A stretch of 64,000 nucleotides of DNA from Fischerella muscicola PCC 7414 (GCF_000317205.1 NZ_AJLK01000189.1:1-64000); one strand, 5' to 3'. Shown: positions 9,046-18,985, counted from the stretch's first letter. Made by a program: numbers and translations. Notes: a model not told the origin generated them from the sequence alone.

Positions 9046-9723
9046 TTATGATTCTGAATATACACCAATCAGAGGATTTGGTACAGGAAAGGGCCGGTTG
9101 TCTAAAAGTTTAAATTTACCAGTATTAGCATCGTAAGCAAAAACCTCTCCACTTTCTATTTCATAAATCCAAGCGTGAAGAGTCAGTTGACCACTATGCA
9201 ATTTTGAGCGAATTGCTGGATATGTCTCTAAATTTTCTATTTGAGTTAAAACGTTTTGCTCAATAGCAATTTTTAATAATTTATCACTTGGGTAATCTGG
9301 ATAATTGTCTAAGACTATACGGCGAGTTGGCTCAGCATATTGCTTTAACCAGTCATAAACTAAAGGCATTTGTTGAGCTAAATTGCCTATTTGCAATAGT
9401 CCTTTCATGGCGCCACAGTGGGAATGACCACAAACAACAATATCTTTGATTCCCAAAGCTTCAACAGCATATTCTATGCCTGCTGCTTCCCCACTTTTGG
9501 GTGTTCCATAGGCAGGAATAATATTACCAACATTACGGATGACAAATAATTCTCCAGGTTGACTTTGAGTGATTAAACAAGGGTCAATCCGCGAATCAGA
9601 ACAAGTGATGAATAGAACTTCCGGGTTTTGGCCATGAGACAACTGTTCAAACAACTCACGATGTGCAATGAAATAGTTGTCATGAAACTCATTTAAACCT
9701 GTGATGATGCGTTTGATTGGCAC
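9046..9723 (-). CDS. ccaA: Beta-class carbonic anhydrase
   Basis: 225 residues, GTG start with AGAGGA upstream. Zinc site residues Cys41 and the Asp43-Arg45 dyad in FITCSDSRIDP, and His100 and Cys103 in VVCGHSHCGAM, mark the beta class. It interconverts CO2 and bicarbonate. The length is shorter than carboxysomal CcaA (about 270), with no long carboxy-terminal extension, so it may be a cytosolic or general form; the symbol is given for the family. It stands alone. Confidence 0.92.
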   Translation of the reverse strand: MPIKRIITGLNEFHDNYFIAHRELFEQLSHGQNPEVLFITCSDSRIDPCLITQSQPGELFVIRNVGNIIPAYGTPKSGEAAGIEYAVEALGIKDIVVCGHSHCGAMKGLLQIGNLAQQMPLVYDWLKQYAEPTRRIVLDNYPDYPSDKLLKIAIEQNVLTQIENLETYPAIRSKLHSGQLTLHAWIYEIESGEVFAYDANTGKFKLLDNRPFPVPNPLIGVYSES

Positions 9724-9932
9724 AGTTAGATTCCTCTCACCAAAAATATATTCAGTCTATAGCTTCACAATTCTTAACCACTTTTCCGCACAGAAAGTTG
9801 ACACTACTTGAAATATCGTTTCCCCTATCCCTATACGAGTGTCTCTAGTGAGTTTATTTAATGGGCAATCAACTTGGCATCAGCAACAATACTGGTTGAA
9901 AAGTTGAATGTCTACGCTTGGACTTAAAAAAT

Positions 9933-11243
9933 TCAATTACTTCTACCAGTTGTAGATAGTCCTTCCACAATTAAAGAAGGAGTGTAACAAGAACCATTCC
10001 AATCAGTATCACTACCTAGTTTTGCTAATTGTTTGAGTGCAGTATAAACATTACCTGCCACCATCGTATCCTTTACGCGTCCTATTACCTGACCATTTTG
10101 GACACGATAGCCTAAGTCTACGTTGATTGAAAAATCACCAGAAATGCCACTACTACCCAACATTTGATCCACAATTAAGCCATCATTGAGTAACTCAATC
10201 AATTCTGGGAGTGATCCCGAACCCGGTTGAATGAGAAAATTGAATAAACCAGGGGTGGGGTAACTACCTAAACTAGGACGAAAACCATTACCTGTGGAAA
10301 AAATACCAAGTTGACTAGCAGTGGCACGATCGCAGTAAAAATTTTGTAATTCTCCGTTTTGGATAAACACCATAGGTTGAGTCGGAGTGCCTTCGTCGTC
10401 AAAAGGGCAACTATAAGGCCCTGCTTGGGGATCTTGGTAAAGGGTAAGGGAGGGAGAAACTACTAACTTACCAATGCGTTCTGTCCAAGGGGAAGCCCCT
10501 TCCAAGACACGTTTGGCATTCAAGGCAGCTTGCACAGTACCCCAAAGCATATCAGCGGCTTTAGAAGTAAATAGAACTGGGACACGACCATGAGGTGGTG
10601 GAACATTTTCTTTTGCCCAAGCCAGACGCTGTAAAATTTGTTGAGCAAGTTTTTGCGGTTGCAGGTTGCCGCGTTCGGTTTCACCATCAGAAACACTCAA
10701 AATGTCATCTCCCCGTACCCATTCAGCTGAGATATAGCAACTGAGAGTAGTGTCAGTGTAGTAGCAATCTAGACCTTTGGTATTCACAAGTCTAGTAGTT
10801 TCCACATCACATTCCCAGTCGCCATTGCAAAGAACTTCTGGGTAAACGTCACGAATGAGGGCGATCGTTTCTTTGCCCCACTCGACTAACTTTTCTACTG
10901 GTACATCTTGGCCTAAATCTGGATAAGAGGGCTGGAAGTTACTGTTTAATTCCAAGGTTTCGGGTTGATTTAGCTGACTGAGAGACAAGGCACGTTCTAC
11001 TAAAGCTTGTGGTTCCACAACTCCATAGGCTACTGCCAGTCCCGGACGCCCGTTGTACCACAGCCTTAATGCTGTACCTTCAGCTTGGCTAGTTTCTAGC
11101 TGCTTGAGACGGTTGGCCTCAAAAAATACTGGGCGAGAAAGCGATCGCGACTGATACACTTCAGCAGTTTCTGCTCCGGATTTTAACGCTAATTCCAGCA
11201 GCTGTTCTGGAAGTGTATCTTTTGGTAACTTTTTAGACACCAT
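9933..11243 (-). CDS. pmbA: TldE/PmbA-family metallopeptidase-like protein
   Basis: 436 residues. The TldD/TldE (PmbA) fold is clear from ALKSGAETAEVYQSRS at the amino end, VETTRLVNTKG in the middle and the carboxy-terminal SSGISGDFSINVDLGYRVQNG and RVKDTMVAGNVY. In E. coli the TldE subunit lacks the HExxxH motif and pairs with the active TldD; no HExxxH is seen here either. Targets are unfolded peptides such as microcin B17 precursor. No tldD partner is in the window. Confidence 0.88.
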   Translation of the reverse strand: MVSKKLPKDTLPEQLLELALKSGAETAEVYQSRSLSRPVFFEANRLKQLETSQAEGTALRLWYNGRPGLAVAYGVVEPQALVERALSLSQLNQPETLELNSNFQPSYPDLGQDVPVEKLVEWGKETIALIRDVYPEVLCNGDWECDVETTRLVNTKGLDCYYTDTTLSCYISAEWVRGDDILSVSDGETERGNLQPQKLAQQILQRLAWAKENVPPPHGRVPVLFTSKAADMLWGTVQAALNAKRVLEGASPWTERIGKLVVSPSLTLYQDPQAGPYSCPFDDEGTPTQPMVFIQNGELQNFYCDRATASQLGIFSTGNGFRPSLGSYPTPGLFNFLIQPGSGSLPELIELLNDGLIVDQMLGSSGISGDFSINVDLGYRVQNGQVIGRVKDTMVAGNVYTALKQLAKLGSDTDWNGSCYTPSLIVEGLSTTGRSN

Positions 11244-11740
11244 AATTTGTACTGGCAGTGAGTTAGGAGTGGGAGGTGGGGAGGTGGGGAACTCGGGGCC
11301 CCCACTCCCCCAAGGGAGTGGGGATTAGGGGCAGTGGGGAGGTGGGGGGAGTATGAGGAGTGTGAGGGGTGGAAAAATAACCACTAACCACTAACCAAGT
11401 GTAGAGACGCGATGTTCCTCGCGTCTCTACCTACTAACCCTACCCTTACCTTAAGCCACTACCCTGCCTTAAGCCGCTACCTGCGGAAGCCGCTTCGCGT
11501 CTACGTGTCTACGGGTTCGTCAGTCGCTCATGGGGGACTCACCGGCCCCCACGACCGACAGGGAGGAGCCAGTGCGGTGGACGGGTTTCCCGGCATAAAG
11601 CACCTGGCGTTGGGGATTGGGGGCTAGGGGTCCCCTTTGGGGTTGGGGGAGGGACCCCCCTTGGGGCGCGCTGACTCACCACTAACTACTAACAACCAAC
11701 CAGCAACCACTAACCAACATTAACTATTCCCCAATTCACT
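11244..11740. repeat. Repeat-filled gap with copy C of the dispersed repeat
   Basis: Gene-free. It holds 'gtggggag' units, a perfect hairpin gtagagacgcga...tcgcgtctctac (11401-11430; relative at 59472-59498), 'taagccgctacc' words, copy C of the long dispersed repeat (11490-11690, core 11535-11620) and 'actaacaacc' words up to the end of the Tab2 gene. Confidence 0.8.
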
Positions 11741-12607
11741 TTAGGACAGATTGATCTCACACAACAGCCAAAACCCTGCAAAAGATTCTGATTGGGGATC
11801 AGACTGTACCCCGATAAAATGTACTCCGTTTGCTTGTTGCTTGGCTTGTTCAAAGTTTCTAGCTTCTGCCAAAATTTGCGGGTTTTTGAGATTGGCTAAA
11901 ATCCAACTTTCTGTAGCACCTGTTTCTAGAAGCAATCTTCCTCCCTGTGGACTGTCGTCAAATCTTAACCAAGCTAAATCTAACCCAGACATCCAACCTG
12001 CTAGAGGTAAGGCTCTAGGTGAGAAAATTAAAATACCAGGAATGCTAGTTTCCGGAGAAACTTGTGCTAATTCCAAGGGAAATCCTTCTCCAAAATCAAT
12101 TTCCCAGTCAGGCATATCCGCAAATTCCGAACCTAGCAAAGTAACAAATCCCCACTGTTGCCATTCCAAAGCATCTGGTAAGCGTTGAGGTAAAGGTGCT
12201 TCCAAACGTACCGAGGGATTTACCCCACCCTGATACCCTGGTTCTTGTGGATACACTTGTTCTATCCGCTGCTGCAACCATTGATTCAATACCAAAGTCC
12301 GACGGCTTGGCTGTGCTGGAATACCAATATCACCACACGCCTTGGTAATCATATTATTCATCTGGCGACGGAAAAAGCGAATTTTAATCGGCGCTTCTCC
12401 TGCTTTGTCTATTGCCTCTTGTAAAGCTGTCCGCAGCCATACGGAGTTTACTTGGGTACTGGGACAATACTGAGCATAACGAAACAAAGAATCAACTTTT
12501 GTGCGCGTATCCAAAGGGCTTTCGCACACCAGAACTTCCCAAACTTTTTTCTGATTTTCGTCCAAAATTGGACGGGAGTAAAAATCAAGTTCCCAAATAC
12601 TGCCCAT
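11741..12607 (-). CDS. Tab2/Atab2-family RNA-binding protein (DUF1092)
   Basis: 288 residues. It begins MGSIWELDFYSRPILDENQKK and ends GFWLLCEINLS; RRQMNNMITKACGDIGI and PSRRTLVLNQWLQQR are family hallmarks. Tab2 in Chlamydomonas and Atab2 in Arabidopsis bind the psaB leader and are needed for photosystem I; the cyanobacterial homologue is conserved across the phylum. Full length. It marks the last ordinary gene before the stress island. Confidence 0.92.
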   Translation of the reverse strand: MGSIWELDFYSRPILDENQKKVWEVLVCESPLDTRTKVDSLFRYAQYCPSTQVNSVWLRTALQEAIDKAGEAPIKIRFFRRQMNNMITKACGDIGIPAQPSRRTLVLNQWLQQRIEQVYPQEPGYQGGVNPSVRLEAPLPQRLPDALEWQQWGFVTLLGSEFADMPDWEIDFGEGFPLELAQVSPETSIPGILIFSPRALPLAGWMSGLDLAWLRFDDSPQGGRLLLETGATESWILANLKNPQILAEARNFEQAKQQANGVHFIGVQSDPQSESFAGFWLLCEINLS

Positions 12608-12789
12608 GTGATGCCGTTAAAATTTGGCTACTTTTTTCTATATCTTCATCATACGAGCCTATGTGTAGCATCGGGGCAAGGGCTAAGATGTTGTGAATAC
12701 GACGTGAAGCCAACATAGGTGTAAAAAGCTGCACTCCGGGTCTATAAACGATTGCTATGCCAAGGTTTTAGCGATTTTGACTCTTCTTT

Positions 12790-13059
12790 TTATAAGGCTG
12801 TCCACTTGAGTGACACAACTAACTCCCTACAGTGAGTGCAACTCGTCTGCAACTGCATACCGCACAGATAACAAAAATTAGCCCTAACTTGACTCCAGAG
12901 AGGGTCAGCCGCCGTCTCAGGAGTCCAGCACCGGGGACAAAAATTGGGGTCATCGTGCCAAAACGGGAAACTGCGATCGCGCTTATTTAACCCACTGGCT
13001 CGTAGACATTGCTCCTCAAAGGAACGATCACACACTTCGCCCAAACGGTGAAAGAACAT
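12790..13059 (-). CDS. Small zinc-ribbon-like protein
   Basis: 89 residues from the ATG at 13059 (a TTG four codons upstream is also possible). Three CxxC-type pairs (CPRC, CYLC and CTHC) suggest a double zinc ribbon. The function is not recognisable. It lies alone at the left edge of the island, on the same strand as the long chaperone run, about 140 bases beyond the PRC-barrel gene. Confidence 0.55.
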   Translation of the reverse strand: MFFHRLGEVCDRSFEEQCLRASGLNKRDRSFPFWHDDPNFCPRCWTPETAADPLWSQVRANFCYLCGMQLQTSCTHCRELVVSLKWTAL

Positions 13060-13199
13060 CGCTCTGGACAAAGAATGTTTTAATTTTCCCTTATTCAGTT
13101 CCGTCGTCGCCCTACGACGCAGCCCGAAAATATTCCGCCGCGTTCGATAGAGTGATTTGATTCTGCATTCTGGTGAGCCTGCTGCGGATAATACTTACT

Positions 13200-13961
13200 T
13201 CAAGATGAATGAGTTAATCGCTTCCAAGCCGAATCGATCGCTTGTTTCATCCGTTTTCCAGTATAGCTGAGGCTATGCTGGAAGTCCTCCCATTTATCTT
13301 GCAAAAATTCACTGGCTTCTTCTAAGGCATTTTTGTCATGTCGTCCCGATTGACCTAGTTCATCCCGTACTTCTTTGATTTTGACGCGGACAACTTCGGG
13401 TTTATCCTGGGGTGAAAGGAGTTTTGCCAAGCGATCGCCCATTTTCTTCACCAGATTCTTCACCTGTTGCGATTTCTCACTCAGAAACCCTTTCAGTCCT
13501 TCGGATTCACTCTTGAGCCGATTTTTAGCATCCTCTTTGATAACGACAACCTCTGCATCAATCGCTTCTACGTCCTCAGGAAATAAAACTGCCCGACCAC
13601 CAAAGGGTGCTGCAATCTCACCGCCTAAAATGTAAGCCGCAATATCCCCCGTTTCCCAATCAAAGAGAAAATCTTCTACCCAACCCAAGGGAGTACTCAA
13701 CGAGGGCGTGCGGATAGCCATCTGATGGAGACGGCGTAGGGATGGCGGTGGCGTAAACGCTAATTCTGAGTAGGTCAGTAAGGCATCAGGGCCGATCATA
13801 GCCACTTGCTCAAAGGGCGTATAGCCTGCATCGCTAGCAAAGTAGACGACTCGACCACTATCATCGACCCAAACTTCTTCCACGCTGCCATAGCGGGTGG
13901 CCGTGCTACTATCCATTGCCATTAAACCAACAATTTGACTCCGACGAATGACGTTAAACAT
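13200..13961 (-). CDS. PRC-barrel domain protein
   Basis: 253 residues from the ATG at 13961, which has an excellent ribosome binding site (GAGGAGG, 13970-13976). Two PRC-barrel-like halves are seen: RRSQIVGLMAMDSSTATRYG near residue 5, and LGWVEDFLFDWETGDIAAYI near residue 105. A charged helical tail (about 145-253, many K/E) follows. PRC-barrels occur in RNA-processing and photosynthetic assembly proteins and in stress clusters. It is last in the long minus-strand chaperone run, so it may be co-transcribed with clpB. Specific role unknown. Confidence 0.8.
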   Translation of the reverse strand: MFNVIRRSQIVGLMAMDSSTATRYGSVEEVWVDDSGRVVYFASDAGYTPFEQVAMIGPDALLTYSELAFTPPPSLRRLHQMAIRTPSLSTPLGWVEDFLFDWETGDIAAYILGGEIAAPFGGRAVLFPEDVEAIDAEVVVIKEDAKNRLKSESEGLKGFLSEKSQQVKNLVKKMGDRLAKLLSPQDKPEVVRVKIKEVRDELGQSGRHDKNALEEASEFLQDKWEDFQHSLSYTGKRMKQAIDSAWKRLTHSS

Positions 13962-13987
13962 CTTTAATTCCTCCTCAAAATCCATAA

Positions 13988-14149
13988 TCAGGTTAACAAC
14001 AGGGCAAATAATCCGCACAGGGCAAAACCAGAAGAAAAGCCCAGTTTGGCAACAGCCACTTCAACGTCTGTAGTGATCGCCAGCCAGATAAAGGGAAAAA
14101 TAACTAAGAAAAGTAAAAATAGTAACAGTGTAACCGGAAGATAGATCAT
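13988..14149 (-). CDS. 53-residue membrane protein
   Basis: A short frame starting at the ATG at 14149 and ending in TGA at 13988-13990 fills the space between psiE and the PRC-barrel gene. It begins MIYLPVTLLLFLLFLVIFP and has two hydrophobic helices (about 4-25 and 36-52) separated by a short acidic turn (TTDVEVAV). It sits 14 bases after psiE and 26 before the next start, so the spacing is operon-like. No family recognised. Confidence 0.6.
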   Translation of the reverse strand: MIYLPVTLLLFLLFLVIFPFIWLAITTDVEVAVAKLGFSSGFALCGLFALLLT

Positions 14150-14163
14150 CTCAATTAGGTTCA

Positions 14164-14712
14164 CTAAAAGGGATATTGCTCGATAGATGGCGGACGACGG
14201 CGCAATTGAAAGTGCTGATTGTCGGATAGATCTTGAGTGCTTGGTTGCGAGAGATGTTCATTTCTTGTAGTTGCAATTGCCTCAAATCGCTGAAACATCC
14301 AGACTCGCAAATATAATAATCCACCTAAAACTACTAAAAAAGCACAGACTCCTAATAGGCGATCAATAGGAATATCCACTACTCCCTGTAAAATCACTTC
14401 CCGCAATGCCGACACTAGGGAAACTTCCACGGCTGCTCCAATGGAAATCCGCTGTTCTTGGAGGTAGATAATTAACAGGCGAAAGATTTCTACCAGGATA
14501 AGAACAAACAAAATATCAGACGTGATGGCTTGAAAGTTAATCGGTTGCAACAGAGAAAGAAACATTTCACCCAACCGAATCAACATGACGCAAAACAAAC
14601 CAATACATAGAGATACCACAATAAAATTCTGGAAAAATTCCAGATTATGCACGATGGTGTCTCTTTCAAACCATAATTTCCAGCCTTGGTTCGGCGAGGA
14701 TGGATATTTCAT
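14164..14712 (-). CDS. psiE: PsiE-family membrane protein
   Basis: 182 residues with four hydrophobic segments. EFFQNFIVVSLCIGLFCVML, then LFVLILVEIFRLLIIYLQE and the final transmembrane block ending LRVWMFQRFE match the PsiE (phosphate-starvation-inducible) family. PsiE is one of the recurring members of the proteobacterial heat-resistance locus. The basic carboxy tail after residue 160 is extra. It is part of the clpB run and its function is not established. Confidence 0.8.
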   Translation of the reverse strand: MKYPSSPNQGWKLWFERDTIVHNLEFFQNFIVVSLCIGLFCVMLIRLGEMFLSLLQPINFQAITSDILFVLILVEIFRLLIIYLQEQRISIGAAVEVSLVSALREVILQGVVDIPIDRLLGVCAFLVVLGGLLYLRVWMFQRFEAIATTRNEHLSQPSTQDLSDNQHFQLRRRPPSIEQYPF

Positions 14713-14733
14713 AGCCGTAGGAAGGTGCGAAAA

Positions 14734-14970
14734 TTAGCGACTGGTCATAAATTTTCCTAGCCAGAGGAAAGCACTTAAGCCAAGGCTCAAGAGAAGGCCA
14801 GTGGTCAAGGGGAAGTAGAAGGTAAAATGCTCATTTTGCACCAAAATATCTCCTGGTAAACGACCAAGGGGGATGTGTTTCAATGTTCCACCACTGAGCC
14901 AGAGCAAACCTCCTAGCAACAGGATGCCAGCACCAAGAACGACTAGTGTTTTTCCAATTTCCGCAATCAT
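14734..14970 (-). CDS. DUF2905 membrane protein
   Basis: 78 residues with two transmembrane helices and, between them, the family signature GRLPGDILVQNEHFTFYFPL. It starts eight bases after the end of the upstream helical protein and ends 21 before psiE, so it is clearly in the operon. Function unknown. Confidence 0.85.
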   Translation of the reverse strand: MIAEIGKTLVVLGAGILLLGGLLWLSGGTLKHIPLGRLPGDILVQNEHFTFYFPLTTGLLLSLGLSAFLWLGKFMTSR

Positions 14971-14978
14971 AGTCGTAC

Positions 14979-15380
14979 CTAGGAATCAGAAGACTTGGGT
15001 TGGGTTAGAGCATTCCACGCGGCTTTGGCTGCTTCGGTCAAGCGATCGCCCAAACGTTGAATTTCGTCGGTGATAGACTGCCAATTTTTCTGAGCTTCTT
15101 GCTGGATTAGTTGCACTGATTGTTCTAGGTGATCGGGATCGATCAATTTTGTTTCTTCAATTGTTTCTCTAGCACGCCGCACAGCCGTTAGATAGGCTTC
15201 GCGAGTCAGGTCTTGTGCGGTATGAATTTCAGACTGGGCGCGTTTTTTGATGGCTTCGATCAGCGCCTTGGTTTCTTGCTTGATGTCTGCATTTTGCCCT
15301 GCCATTTCTTGTTCAACCAGAGCATCAGTTTCTGGACTAATTGTAATGGGAGCGGATGATCCAGGGTTGCTGTTAGTCAT
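14979..15380 (-). CDS. Helical hypothetical protein
   Basis: 133 residues with a strong ribosome binding site (AGGAGGAATCTGATT before the ATG). Residues 20-125 look continuously alpha-helical and charged (EIHTAQDLTREAYLTAVRRA; QKNWQSITDEIQRLGDRLTE), like phasin- or apolipoprotein-type amphipathic proteins. It lies 39 bases after clpB. No named family; a role in binding membranes or aggregates is only a guess. Confidence 0.7.
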   Translation of the reverse strand: MTNSNPGSSAPITISPETDALVEQEMAGQNADIKQETKALIEAIKKRAQSEIHTAQDLTREAYLTAVRRARETIEETKLIDPDHLEQSVQLIQQEAQKNWQSITDEIQRLGDRLTEAAKAAWNALTQPKSSDS

Positions 15381-15419
15381 AATCAGATTCCTCCTAATAT
15401 TTGTATGGGCTTGAGAATG

Positions 15420-18044
15420 CTAGGAAGTACTAACGAGTTCAGAAGATAAACGCTTAAAGACTAGTCGCTCATTTTCTACACCAACGTAAATGGTGTCGCC
15501 TTCGTGGAATTCTCCGCGTAAAATTGCCTTGGCAATGGGTGTTTCCAGTTCTCTTTGAATGGCTCGTTTTAGGGGACGTGCACCATACACTGGATCGTAG
15601 CCAACCTGAGCCAACCAATCGAGGGCTTCGTCAGAAAGTTTCAGCGCTAGTTTGCGTTCAACCAGTCGCTGTTCTAATCGCTGAACTTGCAGTTTCACAA
15701 TTTCGCGCAATTGTTCCGATTGCAGACTGTGGAAGATAATAATTTCGTCAATCCGATTGAGAAATTCTGGACGGAAATTCGCTCGCATTGCTTCCATAAC
15801 GCGATCGCGCATTTCTTCGTATTTACTATCATCACCTGCCACATCCAAAATGTATTGCGAGCCGATATTGCTGGTCATGATAATGACTGTATTTTTGAAA
15901 TCGACTGTCCGTCCTTGGGCATCGGTCAGACGACCATCATCCAGAATTTGCAGCATGACGTTAAACACATCCGGATGCGCCTTTTCGATTTCATCAAAAA
16001 GAATCACCGCGTAGGGACGACGGCGAATCGCTTCGGTTAGCTGTCCACCTTCGTCATACCCCACATAGCCCGGAGGCGCACCAATCAACCGAGAAACCGT
16101 ATGTTTCTCCATATACTCGGACATATCGATCCGTACCATCGCCTCTTCTGTATCAAACAAATAGGCTGCTAGAGCCTTAGCCAACTCTGTTTTACCCACC
16201 CCAGTTGGACCCAAGAAGATAAAGCTAGCAATCGGGCGATTGGGATCGGCAAGCCCAGCACGGGAACGCTGAATGGCATCCGCAACGGCGGTAACCGCTT
16301 CATCCTGACCAATAACGCGCTTGTGTAATTCCTCTTCTAAATGTAGGAGTTTTTGCATTTCGGATTCCACCAATTTACTCACCGGAATGCCCGTCCATTT
16401 GGAAATAATTTCGGCAATATCCGCTTCAGTGACTTCTTCCCGCAGCATGGATTTGCTGCTAGTTTGAGTTTCGCTGAGGCGGGTTTCCGCAGCTTGCAAT
16501 TGCCGTTGCAGATCGGTGAGTTTGCCGTATTTTAATTCTGCGGCTCGGTTGAGATCATAATCTCGTTCCGCCTGTTGAATTTCAATATTAACGCGATCGA
16601 TTTCTTCTTTGAGTTTTTGGATTTGATCGATGATTTGTTTTTCTGCCTGCCATTGGGCGTTCAGCGCAGATTGTTGCTCCTTGAGATCTGATAGTTCTTT
16701 TTCCAATCGTTCCAAGCGCTCCTTAGAAGCACTATCGGTTTCCTTCTGCAAGGACAAGCGCTCCATCTCTAACTGTAAAATTTTGCGATCAATTTCGTCC
16801 AGTTCCTCTGGCTTCGAGGTAATTTCCATCTTCAGTTTGGCAGCCGCTTCATCGACCAAATCAATCGCTTTGTCTGGCAGAAAGCGATCGCTAATATAGC
16901 GAGTAGACAATACAGCTGCTGCTACCAGGGCGTTATCAGAAATTTTCACACCGTGGTGTAATTCATAGCGCTCTTTCAGTCCCCGGAGAATGGAAATAGT
17001 ATCTTCAATGCTGGGTTGATCAACATAGACTTGCTGGAAACGACGCTCTAAGGCAGCATCTTTTTCAATATATTTGCGATATTCATCCAACGTAGTAGCA
17101 CCAATGCAGCGCAGTTCCCCCCGCGCCAGTAGAGGCTTGAGCAAATTCCCCGCATCCATTGCCCCCTGGGTGGCTCCAGCTCCCACTACAGTGTGAATTT
17201 CGTCGATAAACAGAATGATGTGTCCCTGTGCTTCCTGGACTTCCTTCAGTACGGCTTTCAGTCGTTCTTCAAACTCTCCTCGATACTTGGCTCCGGCAAT
17301 TAAAGCGCCCATATCCAGAGCGATCAAGGTGCGATCGCGCAATGATTCTGGTACATCCCCACTGACAATGCGCTGGGCGAGTCCTTCCACAATCGCTGTT
17401 TTACCCACACCCGGTTCACCAATCAGCACAGGATTATTCTTGGTGCGGCGAGACAAGATTTGAATCGTGCGACGAATCTCGTCATCCCGTCCAATCACCG
17501 GATCGAGTTTCCCTTCTCGTGCTAATTTGGTTAAATCCCGTCCATATTTTTCCAGGGATTCATACTTGCCTTCCGGATTTTGATCGGTCACTTTTTGACT
17601 GCCTCGAATTTGTTCAATCGTGGTACGGAGTTTCTGTTCGTTGAGTCCCAATTCTTGAAATAACGTTTTACCAAAGCGATCGTCCTTGGCAAACGCCAGC
17701 ACTAAATGTTCAATGGAAATATATTCATCCCCAAAGTTTTTACGATACTGTTCTGCCCGATCCAGTAATGTGTCCAAGCTGCGCCCCAAATAAACAGAGC
17801 CGCTACTGCCACCCGATACTTTGGGCTGACGGTTGATGAAGTCATGGGTGCGATCGCGCAGGATCTGAACATTCATCCCTGCTTTATTAAAAATAGAACT
17901 AGCTAGTCCTTCCTGTTCCAGAAGACTCCGCATTAAATGTTCGCTTTCAATTTGCTGATGTTGAAATTGTTTGGCGATTTCTGGCGTCCGAACGATCGCT
18001 TCCCAGGCTTTTTCAGTAAATTGGTTGGGGTTAGTCGGTTGCAT
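15420..18044 (-). CDS. clpB: ClpB disaggregase
   Basis: 874 residues, ATG with GGAGG eight bases upstream. Clp_N repeats (1-150), first AAA+ module with Walker A GEPGVGKT (about 208), coiled-coil middle domain (about 410-530), second AAA+ module with GPTGVGKT (about 606), and the ClpB carboxy domain ([17 protein letters not shown]). There is no IGF/IGL ClpP loop and no zinc-binding amino extension, so it is ClpB rather than ClpK/ClpG of the proteobacterial heat-resistance islands. It extracts proteins from aggregates together with DnaK/DnaJ, which are encoded in the same run. It is very likely a second copy in addition to the housekeeping clpB. Confidence 0.97.
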   Translation of the reverse strand: MQPTNPNQFTEKAWEAIVRTPEIAKQFQHQQIESEHLMRSLLEQEGLASSIFNKAGMNVQILRDRTHDFINRQPKVSGGSSGSVYLGRSLDTLLDRAEQYRKNFGDEYISIEHLVLAFAKDDRFGKTLFQELGLNEQKLRTTIEQIRGSQKVTDQNPEGKYESLEKYGRDLTKLAREGKLDPVIGRDDEIRRTIQILSRRTKNNPVLIGEPGVGKTAIVEGLAQRIVSGDVPESLRDRTLIALDMGALIAGAKYRGEFEERLKAVLKEVQEAQGHIILFIDEIHTVVGAGATQGAMDAGNLLKPLLARGELRCIGATTLDEYRKYIEKDAALERRFQQVYVDQPSIEDTISILRGLKERYELHHGVKISDNALVAAAVLSTRYISDRFLPDKAIDLVDEAAAKLKMEITSKPEELDEIDRKILQLEMERLSLQKETDSASKERLERLEKELSDLKEQQSALNAQWQAEKQIIDQIQKLKEEIDRVNIEIQQAERDYDLNRAAELKYGKLTDLQRQLQAAETRLSETQTSSKSMLREEVTEADIAEIISKWTGIPVSKLVESEMQKLLHLEEELHKRVIGQDEAVTAVADAIQRSRAGLADPNRPIASFIFLGPTGVGKTELAKALAAYLFDTEEAMVRIDMSEYMEKHTVSRLIGAPPGYVGYDEGGQLTEAIRRRPYAVILFDEIEKAHPDVFNVMLQILDDGRLTDAQGRTVDFKNTVIIMTSNIGSQYILDVAGDDSKYEEMRDRVMEAMRANFRPEFLNRIDEIIIFHSLQSEQLREIVKLQVQRLEQRLVERKLALKLSDEALDWLAQVGYDPVYGARPLKRAIQRELETPIAKAILRGEFHEGDTIYVGVENERLVFKRLSSELVSTS

Positions 18045-18089
18045 ATTTGAATCCTCCAGACGGCGACAAAATCATGCCTAAAAGCCTTC

Positions 18090-18386
18090 TTAGCCTTTTG
18101 TAACAACTTCATCCGATTGTTGCAGCCCCTGCAAATACTGCTGTCCTTTAGCTGTGATTTTGCCGCGAATGAAGTGAATTGGTTCAGGTAAAATCGCAAA
18201 GGCGGCGTAGGCTCCTGGAGTAAATTCTCCGGTAATAAATCCCTTTTCATGCAGATAATCCAGGTGAAACACCAGGTCATATTCATCTCCGAATAAGTGA
18301 GCAATATCTTTTTCTTCAAACCCTGCTTCACCCTGTTCAGCAGCGATTTCCAATACTTGTTGAACAATGTTGCGATTGAGTTGCAT
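18090..18386 (-). CDS. Small winged-helix-like protein
   Basis: 98 residues, with AAGGAAGTGAACC before the ATG. The pattern IVQQVLEIAAEQGEAGFEE, then FHLDYLHEKGFITG and ITAKGQQYLQGL, looks like a winged-helix module of the DUF2513 sort (two helices, a 'HLxyLhekGli' recognition helix and a wing). It lies between cbpM and clpB with operon spacing. It may be a local regulator or an adaptor; not established. Confidence 0.65.
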   Translation of the reverse strand: MQLNRNIVQQVLEIAAEQGEAGFEEKDIAHLFGDEYDLVFHLDYLHEKGFITGEFTPGAYAAFAILPEPIHFIRGKITAKGQQYLQGLQQSDEVVTKG

Positions 18387-18436
18387 GGTTCACTTCCTTG
18401 ATTGATGTCAGTATCCTGTTGTTTCAAGTCAGCACG

Positions 18437-18754
18437 TTAATTCCTGGTTCTCAACTCTGTTTGATAAGCACGCAGTTGTGCCTTGAGTTGGGCAATCTCC
18501 GCTGCCATATCCAGCACCATCGCAGCCCCTACTAAATTCAGTCCCAAATCGCGACGCAAGCGCTGAATCTGCACCACGCGGACGAGATCCTGGCGGCGCA
18601 GCATGGTGCCTGTTGGTTCCACCAGACCTAACGTCACAAATTGCTCAATGAGTGGCACTGAGGTTTGGGTAAAGTAAGCGGCTTGCTCAAAGCTGTAGAG
18701 GCGATCGCCCCCATTAGACCAAACCACTCGTGAAAGTCCCATGCTAGTGGTCAT
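18437..18754 (-). CDS. cbpM: Chaperone modulator CbpM
   Basis: 105 residues. MerR-like amino part (YSFEQAAYFTQTSVPLIEQFVTLGL) and a helical end (LNLVGAAMVLDMAAEIAQLKAQL) are typical of CbpM, which binds the J-domain of CbpA-type DnaJ and blocks it from DnaK. Its ATG overlaps the stop of the dnaJ remnant (ATGA), the arrangement expected in a dnaJ-cbpM operon. Here the partner dnaJ has decayed, and the intact dnaJ is 6 kb upstream beyond an ABC exporter. Confidence 0.9.
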   Translation of the reverse strand: MTTSMGLSRVVWSNGGDRLYSFEQAAYFTQTSVPLIEQFVTLGLVEPTGTMLRRQDLVRVVQIQRLRRDLGLNLVGAAMVLDMAAEIAQLKAQLRAYQTELRTRN

Positions 18755-18985
18755 AGATGCACCTCCGCGATCGCACCTCGAGGATTAAAACTGCTGACCT
18801 GCTGCAATTTTTCATAGCATTCTCTTTCCTGCACACTCAGTTCTTTGGGGATGACAACTTTCAGCCGCACTAGCAAATCCGTCTGGTTGCCTTTCGGGTC
18901 ACACCAGCCTTTGCCGCTTCCAGGCGAATTGGGATTTCTCAAACTAAATTATTCTCTTCAAATCTGTAGAAAAAATGAGGGAGTA
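18751..18985 (-). pseudogene. Decayed 3' end of a second dnaJ (cbpA) gene
   Basis: The last 50 or so residues ([27 protein letters not shown] end) are nearly identical to the intact DnaJ at 24977-25972. Bases 18661-18917 match 24887-25143 with about 13 differences in 257 counted by eye. Then about 100 bases are missing, and 18927-18985 match 25253-25311. An in-frame TGA replaces a Cys codon in the upstream piece, and everything before it is gone. It is a left-hand direct repeat bounding the ABC exporter. Confidence 0.9.

Noticed and set aside
12452-12718. Plus-strand frames of 88-94 codons opposite the start of the Tab2 gene
   Set aside because: They are antisense shadows of a well-conserved gene and show no domain.
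15420-18044. ClpK/ClpG identity for the Clp protein
   Set aside because: The amino end is the ordinary Clp_N double repeat at residue 1, with no cysteine-rich extension, and the length fits ClpB.
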